The notes beneath the pieces are model-generated. The model saw nothing but the letters and a program-made list of their open reading frames with translations, was not told where the DNA came from and made no database searches. Positions 22,661-33,142 of a stretch of DNA of 64,000 bases are shown piece by piece (position 1 is the stretch's first letter; each line of letters begins with the position of its first letter). The stretch lies in assembly GCA_963971575.1 (NCBI GenBank), contig OZ020622.1, forward strand, positions 19,098,879-19,162,878. Direction: 5' to 3'. This DNA is from Liopterus haemorrhoidalis. Its lineage: Eukaryota > Arthropoda > Insecta > Coleoptera > Dytiscidae. Both the position numbers and the translations under genes were made by a program.

Positions 22661-23072
22661 CTCTAAGACAAAGGACTGCGTAATGCTCACATCCTTTGTC
22701 TTATTATTTTTATTTTTATGATTAACTAACACCAAATGAAAGTAAATTTCCTTAAAAAATGAAACATTTTATTCGCGTGATTTTCAACAAAACAAAAGCA
22801 ATAAAGTCAAAAGCAGCAAGCATTAGTTGGTAAAATAGGATGCGGGCAAGCGCCTGGTCAATGGGAATCTGACCCAGAGTGTAGAGAGAAGCACCCATTC
22901 AGCTCCCACACAAAGTGGCGGCGTTGGGCCTCGCAAAAGTTATTGAAAGTTTAAATATTATATATTAATTATGACTTATATTTTTACATTTCTCATTTCG
23001 CTTTGCTGGACAAAAATATGTTTATTTGTATATTTGTCGGTTTTATCATTGGATTCTATTACTTCGACTTTG

Positions 23073-23275
23073 CAAAACAACTTATTCAGTACATTTTAGA
23101 AAATAATTTTGAAGAAGTATATCCAAATCTTTACATAACAATCAGAATCATGCTTACAATTCCAGTACAGCTTCTGCTGAGAGAAGCTTCTCAAAGTTAA
23201 AACTGATTAAGACCTACTTAAGAAGCAGGATGAGCCAAGAAAGACTATTGTGTCTCACACGACAAATTATCTGAT
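23073..23275 (+). pseudogene. hAT transposase C-terminal (hATC) remnant
   Basis: Reads LENNFEEVYPNLYITIRIML then TIPV, one extra base, and ASAERSFSKLKLIKTYLRSR, MSQERLLCLTRQII and a stop. The SAERSFSKLK block is diagnostic of hATC. It is distinct in sequence from the hATC at 5001. The LINE RT at 23272 begins immediately at its end. Confidence 0.88.
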
Positions 23276-24560
23276 AAATTAGAGCATTTTGGTATTAGGG
23301 GCACAGCTAAGGCACTGGTACGTAGTTTTCTATAGTGCGTTCGAAGGTGAGTTTGCAGTACAGGGCATATGGAGTAGTTCTTTTTCATACTCTCTAATGG
23401 GTTTACAGAATGACGCTATCCTTTTCTTGCTAGTCGACGTTGCCAGCTCTAAAACGCGCTGATGTGTGAAGACGCAGTATTCTACAAATGGCCATTTGTT
23501 TTTGTTGAGTGTTATATTGAGTTTTATAAGAGTTGATTTTTGTAAATAATACAAGTTTTTCATATTATTATAATTGACACATTTGACACTTTTACAACAT
23601 TTGGCAACACCGCTCCCATTTGCCATAAGAGCTATACTGCAAACTCACCTTCGAACGCACTATAACAGATAGGTTCCAGTGCGTTAATGTTAATAACAGT
23701 TTTTCAGATAAACTTAAGGTTAATCATGGGGTCCCACAGGGTTCCATTTTGGGGCCATTACTGTTCCTTATTTACATTAACGACTTACCCGACTTCATTA
23801 CTGCCAATACTTTTATGTTTGCGGATGACAGTACTTTTTTAAATAAAAATATGGACTACAGGAGAATTCCAGACCTTATGGAAACGTCTCTAAACCAGGC
23901 TTTGAATTGGTTTGCATCCAACAATTTGAGCCTGAACATAGAGAAGACTAATGAAATGGTTTTTAGTCTCAACAGAAATTTTTCAGAGAATCTTTTACCA
24001 TATGCTAACAATAATGCTAAATTTCTAGGCTTTTATTTGGATTCCCAGTTAACCTGGAAGATACACATAAATAATCTCGAAAATAAAATAAACACAGCCT
24101 TGTTTATGTTAAGAAAAGTGGTAAATCACATATCACTTAGAGCAGCTAAAACGGTATACTTCGCGCGCGCTCATAGCCTAATATCATATGGCATCATATT
24201 ATGGGGTAATTCGGTAAATTGGAAAAGGATTTTTATTCTACAAAATAAGCCATTAGAATAATTACGAACAGTGCTTGGAGGGATTCGTGTAGACCATTAT
24301 TTAGATCCAGCAAAATCCTTACTCTCCCGTGCCTGTACATACTAGAAGCGCTCACATTGGTCAGAGAAGGCATTGGTGAGATAAGTGTAAATAATAAATG
24401 TAAATAAATATTAATTTATTTACTATAATATTAATGTAATTTAAAATAAGTGTAAATACTTATATTAAAATTAAGTGTATATAAATATGTGTTTAATAAA
24501 TTATGAGTTGTGTTTATAACTTAATATAAAATATAGTGTTTAGTAGCTAAAAAGTCAAGC
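23272..24560 (+). pseudogene. Jockey/CR1-like LINE RT, 5'-truncated, with MITE inside
   Basis: Starts SDKLEHFGIRGTAKALVRSF, is interrupted at 23333-23662, and continues TDRFQCVNVNNSF, HGVPQGSILGPLLFLIYIND, catalytic FADD (MFADDSTFLN), LSLNIEKTNEMVF and FLGFYLDSQLTWKIHINNL. A stop at 24259 follows LQNKPLE, and in another frame CRPLFRSSKILTLPCLYILE is visible. AT-rich 3' UTR to about 24560. FADD replaces the more common YADD, as in many Jockey-type RTs. Dead copy. Confidence 0.88.
23333..23662. mobile_element. 330-bp TA-flanked MITE
   Basis: Ends TAGTGCGTTCGAAGGTGAGT and its complement, arms about 28 bp perfect and about 40 bp imperfect, with TA at both flanks (23331-23332 and 23663-23664). 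Removing it and one TA rejoins the LINE frame as VRSFL-TDRFQ. Tc1/mariner-type target; the interior minus-strand frame is not recognisable. Confidence 0.9.
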
Positions 24561-24659
24561 CAGAAGACTAGGCCAAATCAAGGTTTGTTTTTTATCGTTT
24601 TTTGTATTTTACTGAGAAATGAAAGGGGCCTCGCAAAGCTAATTTCGCCGACGTCCACG

Positions 24660-24680
24660 ATTGGTCTAGCGCCGCCGCTG
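24660..24680. mobile_element. right end of a hAT-like element
   Basis: ATTGGTCTAGCGCCGCCGCTG ends exactly where mariner coding resumes at 24681, as if a hAT had inserted into the mariner. The matching left end was not located. Confidence 0.4.
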
Positions 24681-24932
24681 ATCACACAGCACGTCAAACA
24701 ATTGATTATTTGAAGGAGAAAAACATCGAATTAACGTCTCATTGCCAACCACCCCAATGTCAAATAAAAAATGCGTGGACAACGATTTTCAGCACCTCAA
24801 GAAGCTGTTGAAGCCTTCGAAAACCATGTTTTTGAGATACCAACTTCAGAGTGGAAAAAATGTTTCGAGAATTGGTTTGAACGCATGCAAAAGTGTACAA
24901 ATCTTAAAGGCGAATATTTTGAAAAGAAATAA
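24681..24932 (+). pseudogene. mariner transposase C-terminal remnant
   Basis: HTARQTIDYLKEKNIELTSH is the region after the second catalytic Asp in mariners; then FREL, FERMQKC-type residues in shifted frames (MQKCTNLKGEYFEK) and a stop at 24930. The N-terminal half is not next to it. The 3' flank (to about 24990) contains the probable TIR side CATAAAAGGTAGCCCTCGTA. Confidence 0.8.
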
Positions 24933-24990
24933 AACACTTTGTTCCAAAAAAAAAATTTCTTTCTTAGTTTTTGTAAAAACATAAAAGGTA

Positions 24991-25819
24991 GCCCTCGTAA
25001 TAAGTCGAATATCAAGCTTTAGTCGTTTGGTTCACGAAGACTACATCAATGTTCTGGTGAAACAGTTACTCATCTTTTATATAATTTCTAAGTTTGTAAT
25101 CCTATTGGCTTTATAATTACATTATATATTTTCTATTTAAACACAGGTCTATAATAAGGGGGGAGCTACGTTGTAAAGAAATTAATATCATTACTAAATT
25201 AATAATATACATTTAAAATTTCTGTTATTAATAATTAAGTTTTCTATTAATTTTATAGAGTTTAATTGTATTAATTTTTTATCCGTATAATTTTAGAGAG
25301 AAAAATTGTTATAAGATAATTATGGATAATAAAATCCGGTTCTATAGTGGGAACGAATTGAGCATTAAGACAATGGTTATAGGTTTAAAATTGGGTCAGG
25401 ATATGTTGCCAGAATGGTTACACTTGAAAGAATTTATTTTTACTTAATTATTGTTTTGATTTACTTCTGTTCATTTGTAAAAGAATTTATTCTAAACTTA
25501 AAATTACAACATTTGTTAATTAATTTAACAGATGTTCTGTGATGATGTAACTCTTTTTAACCCAGATCAAGTTATTTGTCTCAAACACTCATCTCAAAGA
25601 CATCTCAAATCGAGAGATTATGTACTTAAACAGTAAAGTTTACTTAAAATATTTATATTAAAATTTAAACACGTTTTTGTTAACAGTCAATTTGTAAGTT
25701 TGTTGAATAAATTCCTTACGTGTTATAAAATAGGTGCGTCTTAGGTTCAGATGAAAACAAAAGTAAAAGATGGAAAATTTTGACCAATAACTAAACAGTG
25801 AAAGGTTGTAAGATGTAAA
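24991..25819. other. AT-rich stretch, nothing recognised
   Basis: No domain or repeat structure identified. Confidence 0.35.
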
Positions 25820-25840
25820 GGATGCGCACAACCGTATAGT

Positions 25841-26081
25841 CAGAGTTTTGGCGCCCTTGGCAAATAAATGTAAGTGATAAATGCAAAAACAAGGTTCTCA
25901 CCTCCCAAAATCCAAGTGGTGAGCAAAAAAAAAGGTCCTCACCTCCCAAAATCCAAGTGATGAGCAAAAAAAAGGTCCTCACCTTCGGCAATGTGGCGCC
26001 CCTTAGTCAGGCTCGTCAGCGCCCTTTTACTTAGAGCGTAGGAGCCGTCGCCCCCTCCGCCCCCCCATTACTGCGGCTCTG
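25841..26081. mobile_element. hAT MITE of the CAGAGCCGC type
   Basis: Right end TTACTGCGGCTCTG matches the MITEs at 11449 and 50793; the left end has decayed to CAGAGTTTTGG. Internal about-40-bp units are present. Flanking octamers (CGTATAGT and CGTTAGTT) are only partly alike. Confidence 0.8.
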
Positions 26082-26131
26082 CGTTAGTTCTTACAAATTT
26101 CTTATAATCATTATTCGTGCTTACTTACATT

Positions 26132-27550
26132 TAGGGATATGAGATAATGAGAAAGTATCGATATTTGGGTATCGTTAATATCGAATAAAAAGTATCGATA
26201 CCGGTATCGTATCGAAACAAAATATCGATATTTTCAAGTATCGGAAAGGAAAATGAATACATTTTCTATAAAAAGTAAAAAACATTTTATTCTTATAATA
26301 ACAATTTAATTATTTTACAATAATACATAGATTAAATTATAAAAGCTATTCCAGACATTTAGGCGGAACTAAATGGGAATTTCATTCTTTTAGGTTGTCA
26401 CGAGTCACGAGAACGGACCTTGCTTGAGTTATTTCATTTTTCAGGTTGGTATGTGAAAATTTAAAATTCCAACAGTGAAACTGTTCTGTGAGAGAAACCA
26501 TGGAAACGAATGACATTTATTAAAAATTTTAATACTCTTCTACATATTTTGAAGACAAAACAAATAAATAAATGGGAAATTTTTTTATTAAAAATGACAA
26601 AAAAATAAAATGCAATAAAAAAGACATTTTATAATGACAATAAATTTAATCTAGAATTTGCAATGTGAGTATGATTTACAAAGCTTAAACAAAATGACCA
26701 AAAATCCGAATTAATAGATAAAAATTACTAGATTTCAAAATCTACTTTCGCCTAAACGTTTGGAGTAGCTTATATATGCTGTTAACTTTTGTAAAAACAA
26801 ACTAAGTGGAAATTTTGATTTCATTACTTTGCACCTTTGAAAGTGTATATCAGTTTGGTATTAAAAAATAGTAAGGCAATGTCGCCTATAGGTCTGAGTG
26901 ATTGTTTAAAATATAATTAAACAGTCCACTCTTCTTCATTGCAAGCACCGAGAAAAAGCAGTTTAGTAAGCCTTTTGCCCAGAAGCCTATTTCTGTCTCT
27001 GCATACCGTGGCTCGTGTTTTCGAAAATAAACGCTCTGAATGAACTGACATCGCTACTACAGACAAGAATTTCTGAGTAATTTTATATAAGTTAGGGAAG
27101 AATGTCTTCATATCGTCCCAAACCATTAGCGGATTGGATTTCATAGGTGAAACTAGATTTTTCAAATACAGTGATAGTTCATGTTCAGTTTTGTTAGAAC
27201 CACATTGGCCTGTGCCTGATTTTAGTTTCCTCTTCCCATGTGCAATGTCAGTATGGTGGCTCCAAAATTAAGAAGAGTAATCGATTAGCAATGGTTCTTG
27301 ATCAGACTCCTCACTTCCACTGGTAGAAAATGTAGCGTCAATGAGCTTTTTCAACTTCCCAACAGCATTACCACATGCCTATGCATGCATAAATTAAAAG
27401 ATATTGTAAAAAAAAACGATTCCATACGATACTGGGTCAAATGGATTGATATGAGTAAAGTATCGGAAGATTAGTATCGATAGTAAAATCGCGATATCGA
27501 ATGAAAATTATCGATACTGGTATCGTACCAGTAGTATCGGAACATCCCTA
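26132..27550 (-). mobile_element. hAT element with perfect TSD and TATCGATA subterminal repeats
   Basis: Ends TAGGGATATGAG and CGGAACATCCCTA flanked by identical CTTACATT (26124-26131 and 27551-27558). Both subterminal regions have many ATCGATA/GTATCG copies, the kind of clustered sites hAT transposases bind. The transposase C-terminus is on the minus strand at 26917-27390. At 1419 bp it is internally deleted. Confidence 0.95.
26917..27390 (-). pseudogene. hAT transposase C-terminal part
   Basis: Downstream frame 26917-27165 gives NPLMVWDDMKTFFPNLYKI, then TQKFLSVVAMSVHSERLFSK and ATVCRDRNRLLGKRLTKLLF, the classic hATC domain with the SERLFSK box, and stops at 26917. Upstream, before a stop near 27270, GKLKKLIDATFSTSGSEESD is in frame. 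The catalytic RNase H-like part is missing. Confidence 0.9.
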
Positions 27551-27584
27551 CTTACATTAAAAAGAATGTTTAATATAAAACTAA

Positions 27585-28331
27585 AGTCCATTCTACATTA
27601 TACTTTTTTCAATACTTTTTTCAATACTATCCAACTCTGACGTCATTTCAACTTTTGATACTACAGAATATAGTGGGGGAAAAAATAAGAGACAGTGAAA
27701 AATTTTATATCTTCCATCTCTTATTACTTTTGTTGCCAACTTAAAAATTTTTAGGTTCAGATGGCAGACAACAATTTGGTTATAGTGAACCAATTTATAA
27801 ATATTGTTTAATTGTGCTAAGTTTATATTTAATTATATGATCCAAATAAACTTCTTATCAACTTAATAAACTACTAAAAGTTAAGTTGTAAACAAAAACT
27901 AAAAAGTTGGTGTTGGTACGATTGAAAAGTACAGAACTGTCATCCAAAACTACCCCCGGTCAAATTTTTGATTGACAGTTCTGTACTTTTCAGTCATACC
28001 AACACCAACTTTTTAGTTTTTGTTTACAACTTAACTTTTAGTAGTTTATTAAGTTGATAAGAAGTTTATTTGGATCATATAATTAAATATAAACTTAGCA
28101 CAATTAAACAATATTTATAAATTGGTTCACTATAACCAAATTGTTGTCTGCCATCTGAACCTAAAAATTTTTAAGTTGGCAACAAAAGTAATAAGAGATG
28201 GAAGATATAAAATTTTTCACTGTCTCTTATTTTTTTCCCCCACTATATTCTGTAGTATCAAAATTTGAAATGACGTCAGAGTTGGATAGTATTGAAAAAA
28301 GTATTGAAAAAAGTATAATGTAGAATGGACT
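27585..28331. mobile_element. 747-bp foldback with about 360-bp arms
   Basis: From AGTCCATTCTACATTATAC at 27585, some 360 bp are repeated in reverse complement up to 28331, with only a few differences in the parts compared (for example TTTCAACTTTTG versus TTTCAAATTTTG). The centre is short and holds CCCCCGG. TAA flanks both sides (27582-27584 and 28332-28334). The pre-insertion sequence ACTAACAG is seen in the long-TIR element at 8690, which confirms the 3-bp duplication. Non-coding. Confidence 0.92.
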
Positions 28332-28994
28332 TAACAGTCTGAAATAAAATTAAAAACAATCTATAAAAAAATTAGCAGCGAATATTTATCTATCTAAAAG
28401 CATATTTTTTATTGTAAAAAATATACGTTTTAAATTTTTTCAAAGTACTTCCCATCACCTGTTAAAAATATCTTCCCACTTTTAAGTTGGTACTTCTGTA
28501 CAGGTTTTATCCCAGACTGCTAGAAGCACATCATCGCTCTAAAAATGGCGGCCTTTGAGCTTATCCTTGATGAAAGGGAAGAGTCCAAAATCACAAGGAG
28601 CAAGATTTGGACTATACGGAGGATGTTCTAGCACTTGTAGTCCAGAATTGTGCAAAAATTCTTTATTTAGTTGAGATCGATGCGCGGGTGCTTCATCTTC
28701 ATGCAAGCGGCAAGTGTCAAGGCGTGAATGTGGCCGTAAGTTTTGAAGAGATTGAATGAACTGCGGCAAACAAAACTCAACGTATCATATGGCCGTAACT
28801 GTTTTTTGCTATTTTAGAACAATTCTTGTAATAATCCTTCGCTTACCAAAGAATATGACAATCATTTTCTTTTTCACAGATCTTGATTGTTTTACCGCGG
28901 TTGGAATTTCTTCAGAACCATAAATTGTTTCTTGACTTTGATCATCATAATAATAAATCAATGTTTCGTTCCCTGCCACAATGAAGTTTTTGTA

Positions 28995-30303
28995 CAAGGT
29001 GTCTCAAAAGAAATTTTATATTTAGTGGATCGATTAAAAAAAAAGTAAGCCGTATATAGAAAAAATGTTTATTAATTATTAAAATACACTTTTTGGGGAT
29101 TTATTTCTTAAAAATAATAACGTCTAAATGTAGACCCTCGCGTTCTCGGCACTCATTTAATCGAACAGTAAAATTACTTATGACGTCTCGGCAGGTGGAC
29201 TCAGGGATGGCTGCCATTTCGTGACGGATATTTTCTTTCAAATGCGCCAGTGAAGTCGGTTTATTGGCGTAAACTTTAGATTTAAGATAACCCCATAGGA
29301 AAAAGTCCATAGGGGTTAAATCTGGACTGCGTGGAGGCCAATTTATGTCACCTCTCCGGGAGATTAATTTGCCTCAGAAAATTTCACGAACACGTGGCAG
29401 AGACATATTGGACGTGTGTGAAGTTGCTCCGTCCTGTAGGAACCATGTTCTTTGGTTATAGCCAGGAAAGTTTTGCAGTTCAGGTACTAAGAAGTTGTCT
29501 AACATCTCCACATAACGCTCTGAATTCACTGTAACTGCACGCCCCCTTTCGTCTTCAAAAAAGTAAGGGCCGATAATTCCTCGCGCCGACATCGCAGCCC
29601 ATACGGTCACTTTAGGCGAATGTAGGGGTTTCTGATGATTGCGTTTCGGATTCGTTGAACTCCAGTAGCGGCAGTTCTGCTTATTTACGTGGCCATTAAG
29701 ATGAAAATGAGCTTCATCCGAAAACAAAATGTTGGTAAACGTTGAAAATCGCTCAATCACCTGATTTACGAAATTAAGCCTCTGACTGGCATCTGGGGCT
29801 TTAATTCTTGCACCAATTGAATTTTGTAGGGGTGCAGCTTTAGGTCTTTGTGCATAATGCGATGTAATGATGATCTATGCACATTTAAAGCACTTGCGCG
29901 CTTCCGAATTGAAAGGTTCGGGTCGTCACGAACAGACTGATTAACATTCTCCACGTTTTCTACCGTTCTTGATGACCTAGGTCGCCCGGATTTTGATTTA
30001 TCCAGCGTTGTACCAGTCTCTTCAAACTTTTTAACCCAATGTCGAATGAGAGGAATGCTTGGCGCATCATTTAAGTGGCGAAAACCTCGAATACTGCAGA
30101 ATTTTCAACGCGCTACAGTCGCCGAATCACCGTTTTTGTAAAACTCTCGCATGCATAACGCGCGGTCTGCTCCCGAGAAACGCTCCATAGCGACTGAATT
30201 CCCAAGAGCCAGGCTACCGATTGACATAACTCCCGCGCCACTCGGATACGTTGCGTTCACGCAGTAAGCTAAATAAATATAAAATTTCTTTTGAAACACC
30301 TTG
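28995..30303 (-). mobile_element. Tc1/mariner DD41D element
   Basis: Ends CAAGGTGTCTCAAAAGAAAT and its near-complement at 30303, with TA on both sides (28993-28994, 30304-30305). Length 1309 bp, full size for the superfamily. It sits inside the mariner gene, and taking it out rejoins the host frame at SKYKNFIVAG. Confidence 0.93.
29101..30188 (-). pseudogene. DD41D (rosa-like) transposase, nearly full length, broken
   Basis: Starts MERFSGADRALCMREFYKNG at 30188, then a stop/frameshift near 30105, SVRDDPNLSIRKRASALNVH and LHRIMHKDLKLHPYKIQLVQ (HTH region), a break near 29766, then ILFSDEAHFHLNGHVNKQNC with the first catalytic Asp, WFLQDGATSHT with the second, and SPDLTPMDFFLWGYLKSKVY with the third. 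I count 41 residues between the second and third Asp, including one stop codon at 29374, so DD41D. It ends DVIIFKK at 29101. All three catalytic Asp are kept; at least three breaks remain. Confidence 0.9.
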
Positions 30304-30964
30304 TATTTCGAGTGTCTCATTTCAATTTTTTTTTTACTTTTTTCGGCACCATTTAAATCTTGTTGTTGTTTATGCATCAGTCAAGTTGTGAGATACCCAT
30401 AGCGTGCAAACTTTCATAACTTCCAGTTGGTTGTGAAGAACTGAACGCATAGCTGGTGCATTAATTTGCAAATACTCCTCTATATGCCTGTATGTAATTC
30501 GCTTATTTTCATCGAGCAGTTTTTTAACCGCAGCAATATTTACAGGAGTAACTGTTTCACGGGGCCATCCTGGACGAGGATCATCGTCTAGGTTAAAAAT
30601 TTCTCTTCAAAATTATTTATACCAACGAAACACTATGCTACGACTTGGACAATTCTCAGAAAAAAAGTAAACATTTCGGAGATACACTCTTCACTCAAAC
30701 CACGTTTGGAATTGTACACAATTATTTCACGATGATCTCGTTGCATTAACTTACTCATATTAATAAATTTACACTTGCACTGCAAACAATACACCGGCTA
30801 CATACAATTTATTTATCAGTGTATCTATTATGTTTCAAATGGTCCAGTTAATGATGCAAGAATAAACTTGCTGTGTCTATTTATACAGCCGTATCTCAAA
30901 ACTTTCCCAGAACCCTACGTATAATGATTAAAAGCAAAATATTTAAATTCATATGGTAATAATT

Positions 30965-31085
30965 CCATAAAAACATAAATGCTTAAAACTCTGTAACTAT
31001 TGATTCTATGAAAGTTTTTACACCAATGTATTCAGAAAATCTTTCCGCAGACTTAAGTCTCTTTTTTATGCCTTAAAACTTTATA
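30965..31085 (+). repeat. direct repeat, copy 1
   Basis: AAAACATAAATGCTTAAAAC through TTTTTTATGCCTTAAAAC is about 75-80 percent like 31477-31590. The start ATAATTCC(A/C)TAAAAACAT is shared. Unknown family. Confidence 0.6.
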
Positions 31086-31476
31086 AATAAACTAAAAACA
31101 CTGATGAGTGCAATGGACTGAGCATGTACGTTCTCTGCTCTGTGATAGTGCGTTGAATGACGGGGAGCGAGGGAAGGCAGAGAGATATGATTAATTTGTA
31201 GTGAAGATAACATGCGCCGTTGATTTATCGTCTATGGTAAAATAGGCCATTTTTATTACTCTCAGGGTTCTGAATTTGTGTAAAATAATGAAAATCAACC
31301 ATCAGCTAACCGAAGGTATTGGTATACAGGACACATGAAAAGACCTGATAATGAACAGATCAAGATGGGGGACTTATGTAAGTGAAGCCAAAAGTCAACC
31401 TCACTGACAGTGCCCAATGATGATGAAGAAGAAGAATGAAAATCAAGCAAAATGATTAAAATTATATAATAATTCC
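31086..31476. other. possible LINE scrap, otherwise unassigned
   Basis: At about 31308 the plus strand reads RRYWYTGHMKRPDNEQIKM, reminiscent of the WYGHV-R-M end of LINE ORF2. Too short to call. Nothing else recognised. Confidence 0.3.
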
Positions 31477-31590
31477 CTAAAAACATAAATGCTTACAAGT
31501 CTGTAACTATTAATCCTACGAAAGTCCGATTTGCACCAACATGTCTTTCCGTAAGATGAAACTTCTTTTTTATGCCTTAATACTGCAATT
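31477..31590 (+). repeat. direct repeat, copy 2
   Basis: Partner of 30965-31085, separated by about 390 bp. Confidence 0.6.
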
Positions 31591-31826
31591 CTGTGGCTAA
31601 TCTGTAAGCTACGGACGATCATTTCTATGGAGTTGTTTTATGTGTTGTTATGGACAGTTTCTTACAGATTCTGCCTGTAAGCTTACAGATTTGTCCAGAA
31701 TTGCACCATAAGTCTCCATAGCAAATTAAAAAACATTCAGGCATTCTGCCCGAGATTTGCATGTTTAGTGTATTGCTCACGAAACGCTGACAGTGTGTGA
31801 TAGCCACGGGACTATATGTCATAGAT

Positions 31827-32158
31827 CAGCGTTTTCCAACCTTTTTTCATGGCGGACCAGCAAGCGAACTAGAAAAACATCGCGGACCTGCAAGTTTAGT
31901 AAGTAATGTGTATCGCACAAGTTTTAAATTTTTTATTGCACTGATTACAAACACAAAAAAAAAACTACAAATAAAAAATCACATATAATTAGTGAAAAAA
32001 GAAACAAATTATTACTTAAGCTATTAACATATTAAGGAACGAGATTTTCATCTCAAAATTAAGTGGATTATAACTTATTAGGCGAATAGTTACATAGCAA
32101 AAAAAAATTTGTCACGGATCGGCAAAAAATCTCACGGACCGGCTGTTGGGAAACACTG
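31827..32158. mobile_element. 332-bp hAT MITE
   Basis: Ends CAGCGTTTTCCAACC and GTTGGGAAACACTG, identical 8-bp flanks TCATAGAT (31819-31826 and 32159-32166). Subterminal GGCGGACCAG/CACGGACCGG motifs. Same broad family as 3512 and 33050. Confidence 0.93.
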
Positions 32159-32166
32159 TCATAGAT

Positions 32167-33041
32167 GAAGCTTGAATGAGACAACGGGCATTTCAGCTAG
32201 TATGGTATAAACAATATTACGGCAGCAATACTATATTATAGTGTATACTGTTGTGTACCGTTTATTTAACATAATTCTAATATTTAAATGCAATCTTAGT
32301 TGCAACCAAGGATTTTTATGATCGAAGCGAATATACTTTTGCATCTTGCAATGAATATATTTATTTAAATATTATATATTAATATTTTATTCATTGCTTT
32401 CTCCATAAGTACAGGATACGACTTCCATTATAATAATAATTTGAATTGTGTAACTTCTACTAAGTGATAAATAGCATTATATTTTGTAAAAGTGAAAGAT
32501 TGGGCATAATTCCTCCATGTCTTTATAACTTCATGAAATAAATGAACAGCTAAGATAAATTACACAAATTTATTTTCAAAACAAAATTAAAATTTATACA
32601 AAGGCTTGGCTTTAAAGGTATTCCTTTATATAGTTATATACACAAACAGACATTAAAACTGATGAGCCCAGAACGTAAAACCAGAACTATCAAATATATA
32701 CTTCCGATTATGTAATTTTATTTTATCCCAACTAAAGGTTATTGACCTCCCAACTAAAGGTTTTAAAAATAATATAAATTTAAGGTCACTCTCTTTGTTT
32801 CACACTTCTAGGGTCCTGTGTCTGATTGATTTTTAGACTGACTGACAAAATCTACCATATTTCTTAGATCAATTCAAGGGTCTAACTAAAATATCTTATG
32901 CAAAAATAATATTTTTGAATATAACGCTCTGGTTTGGAGTTATAGTGCTCACACCTAGAAAACAGACACACATCTGCACGACACCATGAGGATAATTTCG
33001 GCAACTATTAAATCAACACCTTTTTCTTGGCTGCCGGTGTT
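32167..33041. other. AT-rich stretch, nothing recognised
   Basis: No domain, TIR or array recognised. The repeated CCCAACTAAAGGTTATTGACCTC near 32730 is a short direct duplication. Confidence 0.35.
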
Positions 33042-33142
33042 ATCTAATACATCGTTTCTCAACGGGGGGGCGCGGCCCACTGAGGGGACGTGAAAGATCG
33101 ATCCATGAAAATATTATTTCGTTATTTTTTTTATTATATATA

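Larger units (their letters stand above)
25820..28425. mobile_element. second copy of the long-TIR element, split by three insertions
   Basis: GATGCGCACAACCGTATAG at 25820 matches the left end of the 8655 element, and CTGAAATAAAATTAAAAACAATC with TTTATCTATCTAAAAG at 28336-28425 matches the continuation of that same end. In between lie a hAT MITE (25841), a hAT element (26132) and a foldback (27585). Removing them recreates the order seen at 8655-8740. Confidence 0.6.
28431..30758 (-). pseudogene. mariner transposase gene, split by a DD41D element
   Basis: ATG at 30756-30758 starts MSKLMQRDHREIIVYNSKRG; further pieces include DENKRITYR-like and LQINAPAMRSVLHNQLEV in shifting frames, the N-terminal DNA-binding region of mariners. 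After the insertion, 28995-30303, it continues KNFIVAGNETLIYYYDDQSQ (first catalytic region, GDET changed to GNET), then LHEDEAPAHRSQLNKEFLHN and HPPYSPNLAPCDFGLFPFIK, and ends GDGKYFEKI with a stop at 28431. Changes at the catalytic Asp positions (D to N in GNET) plus stops show it is dead. Confidence 0.9.

Noticed and set aside
23330..23626. 98-codon minus-strand frame
   Set aside because: Lies wholly inside the 330-bp MITE, includes the TIR, and matches no family I know.
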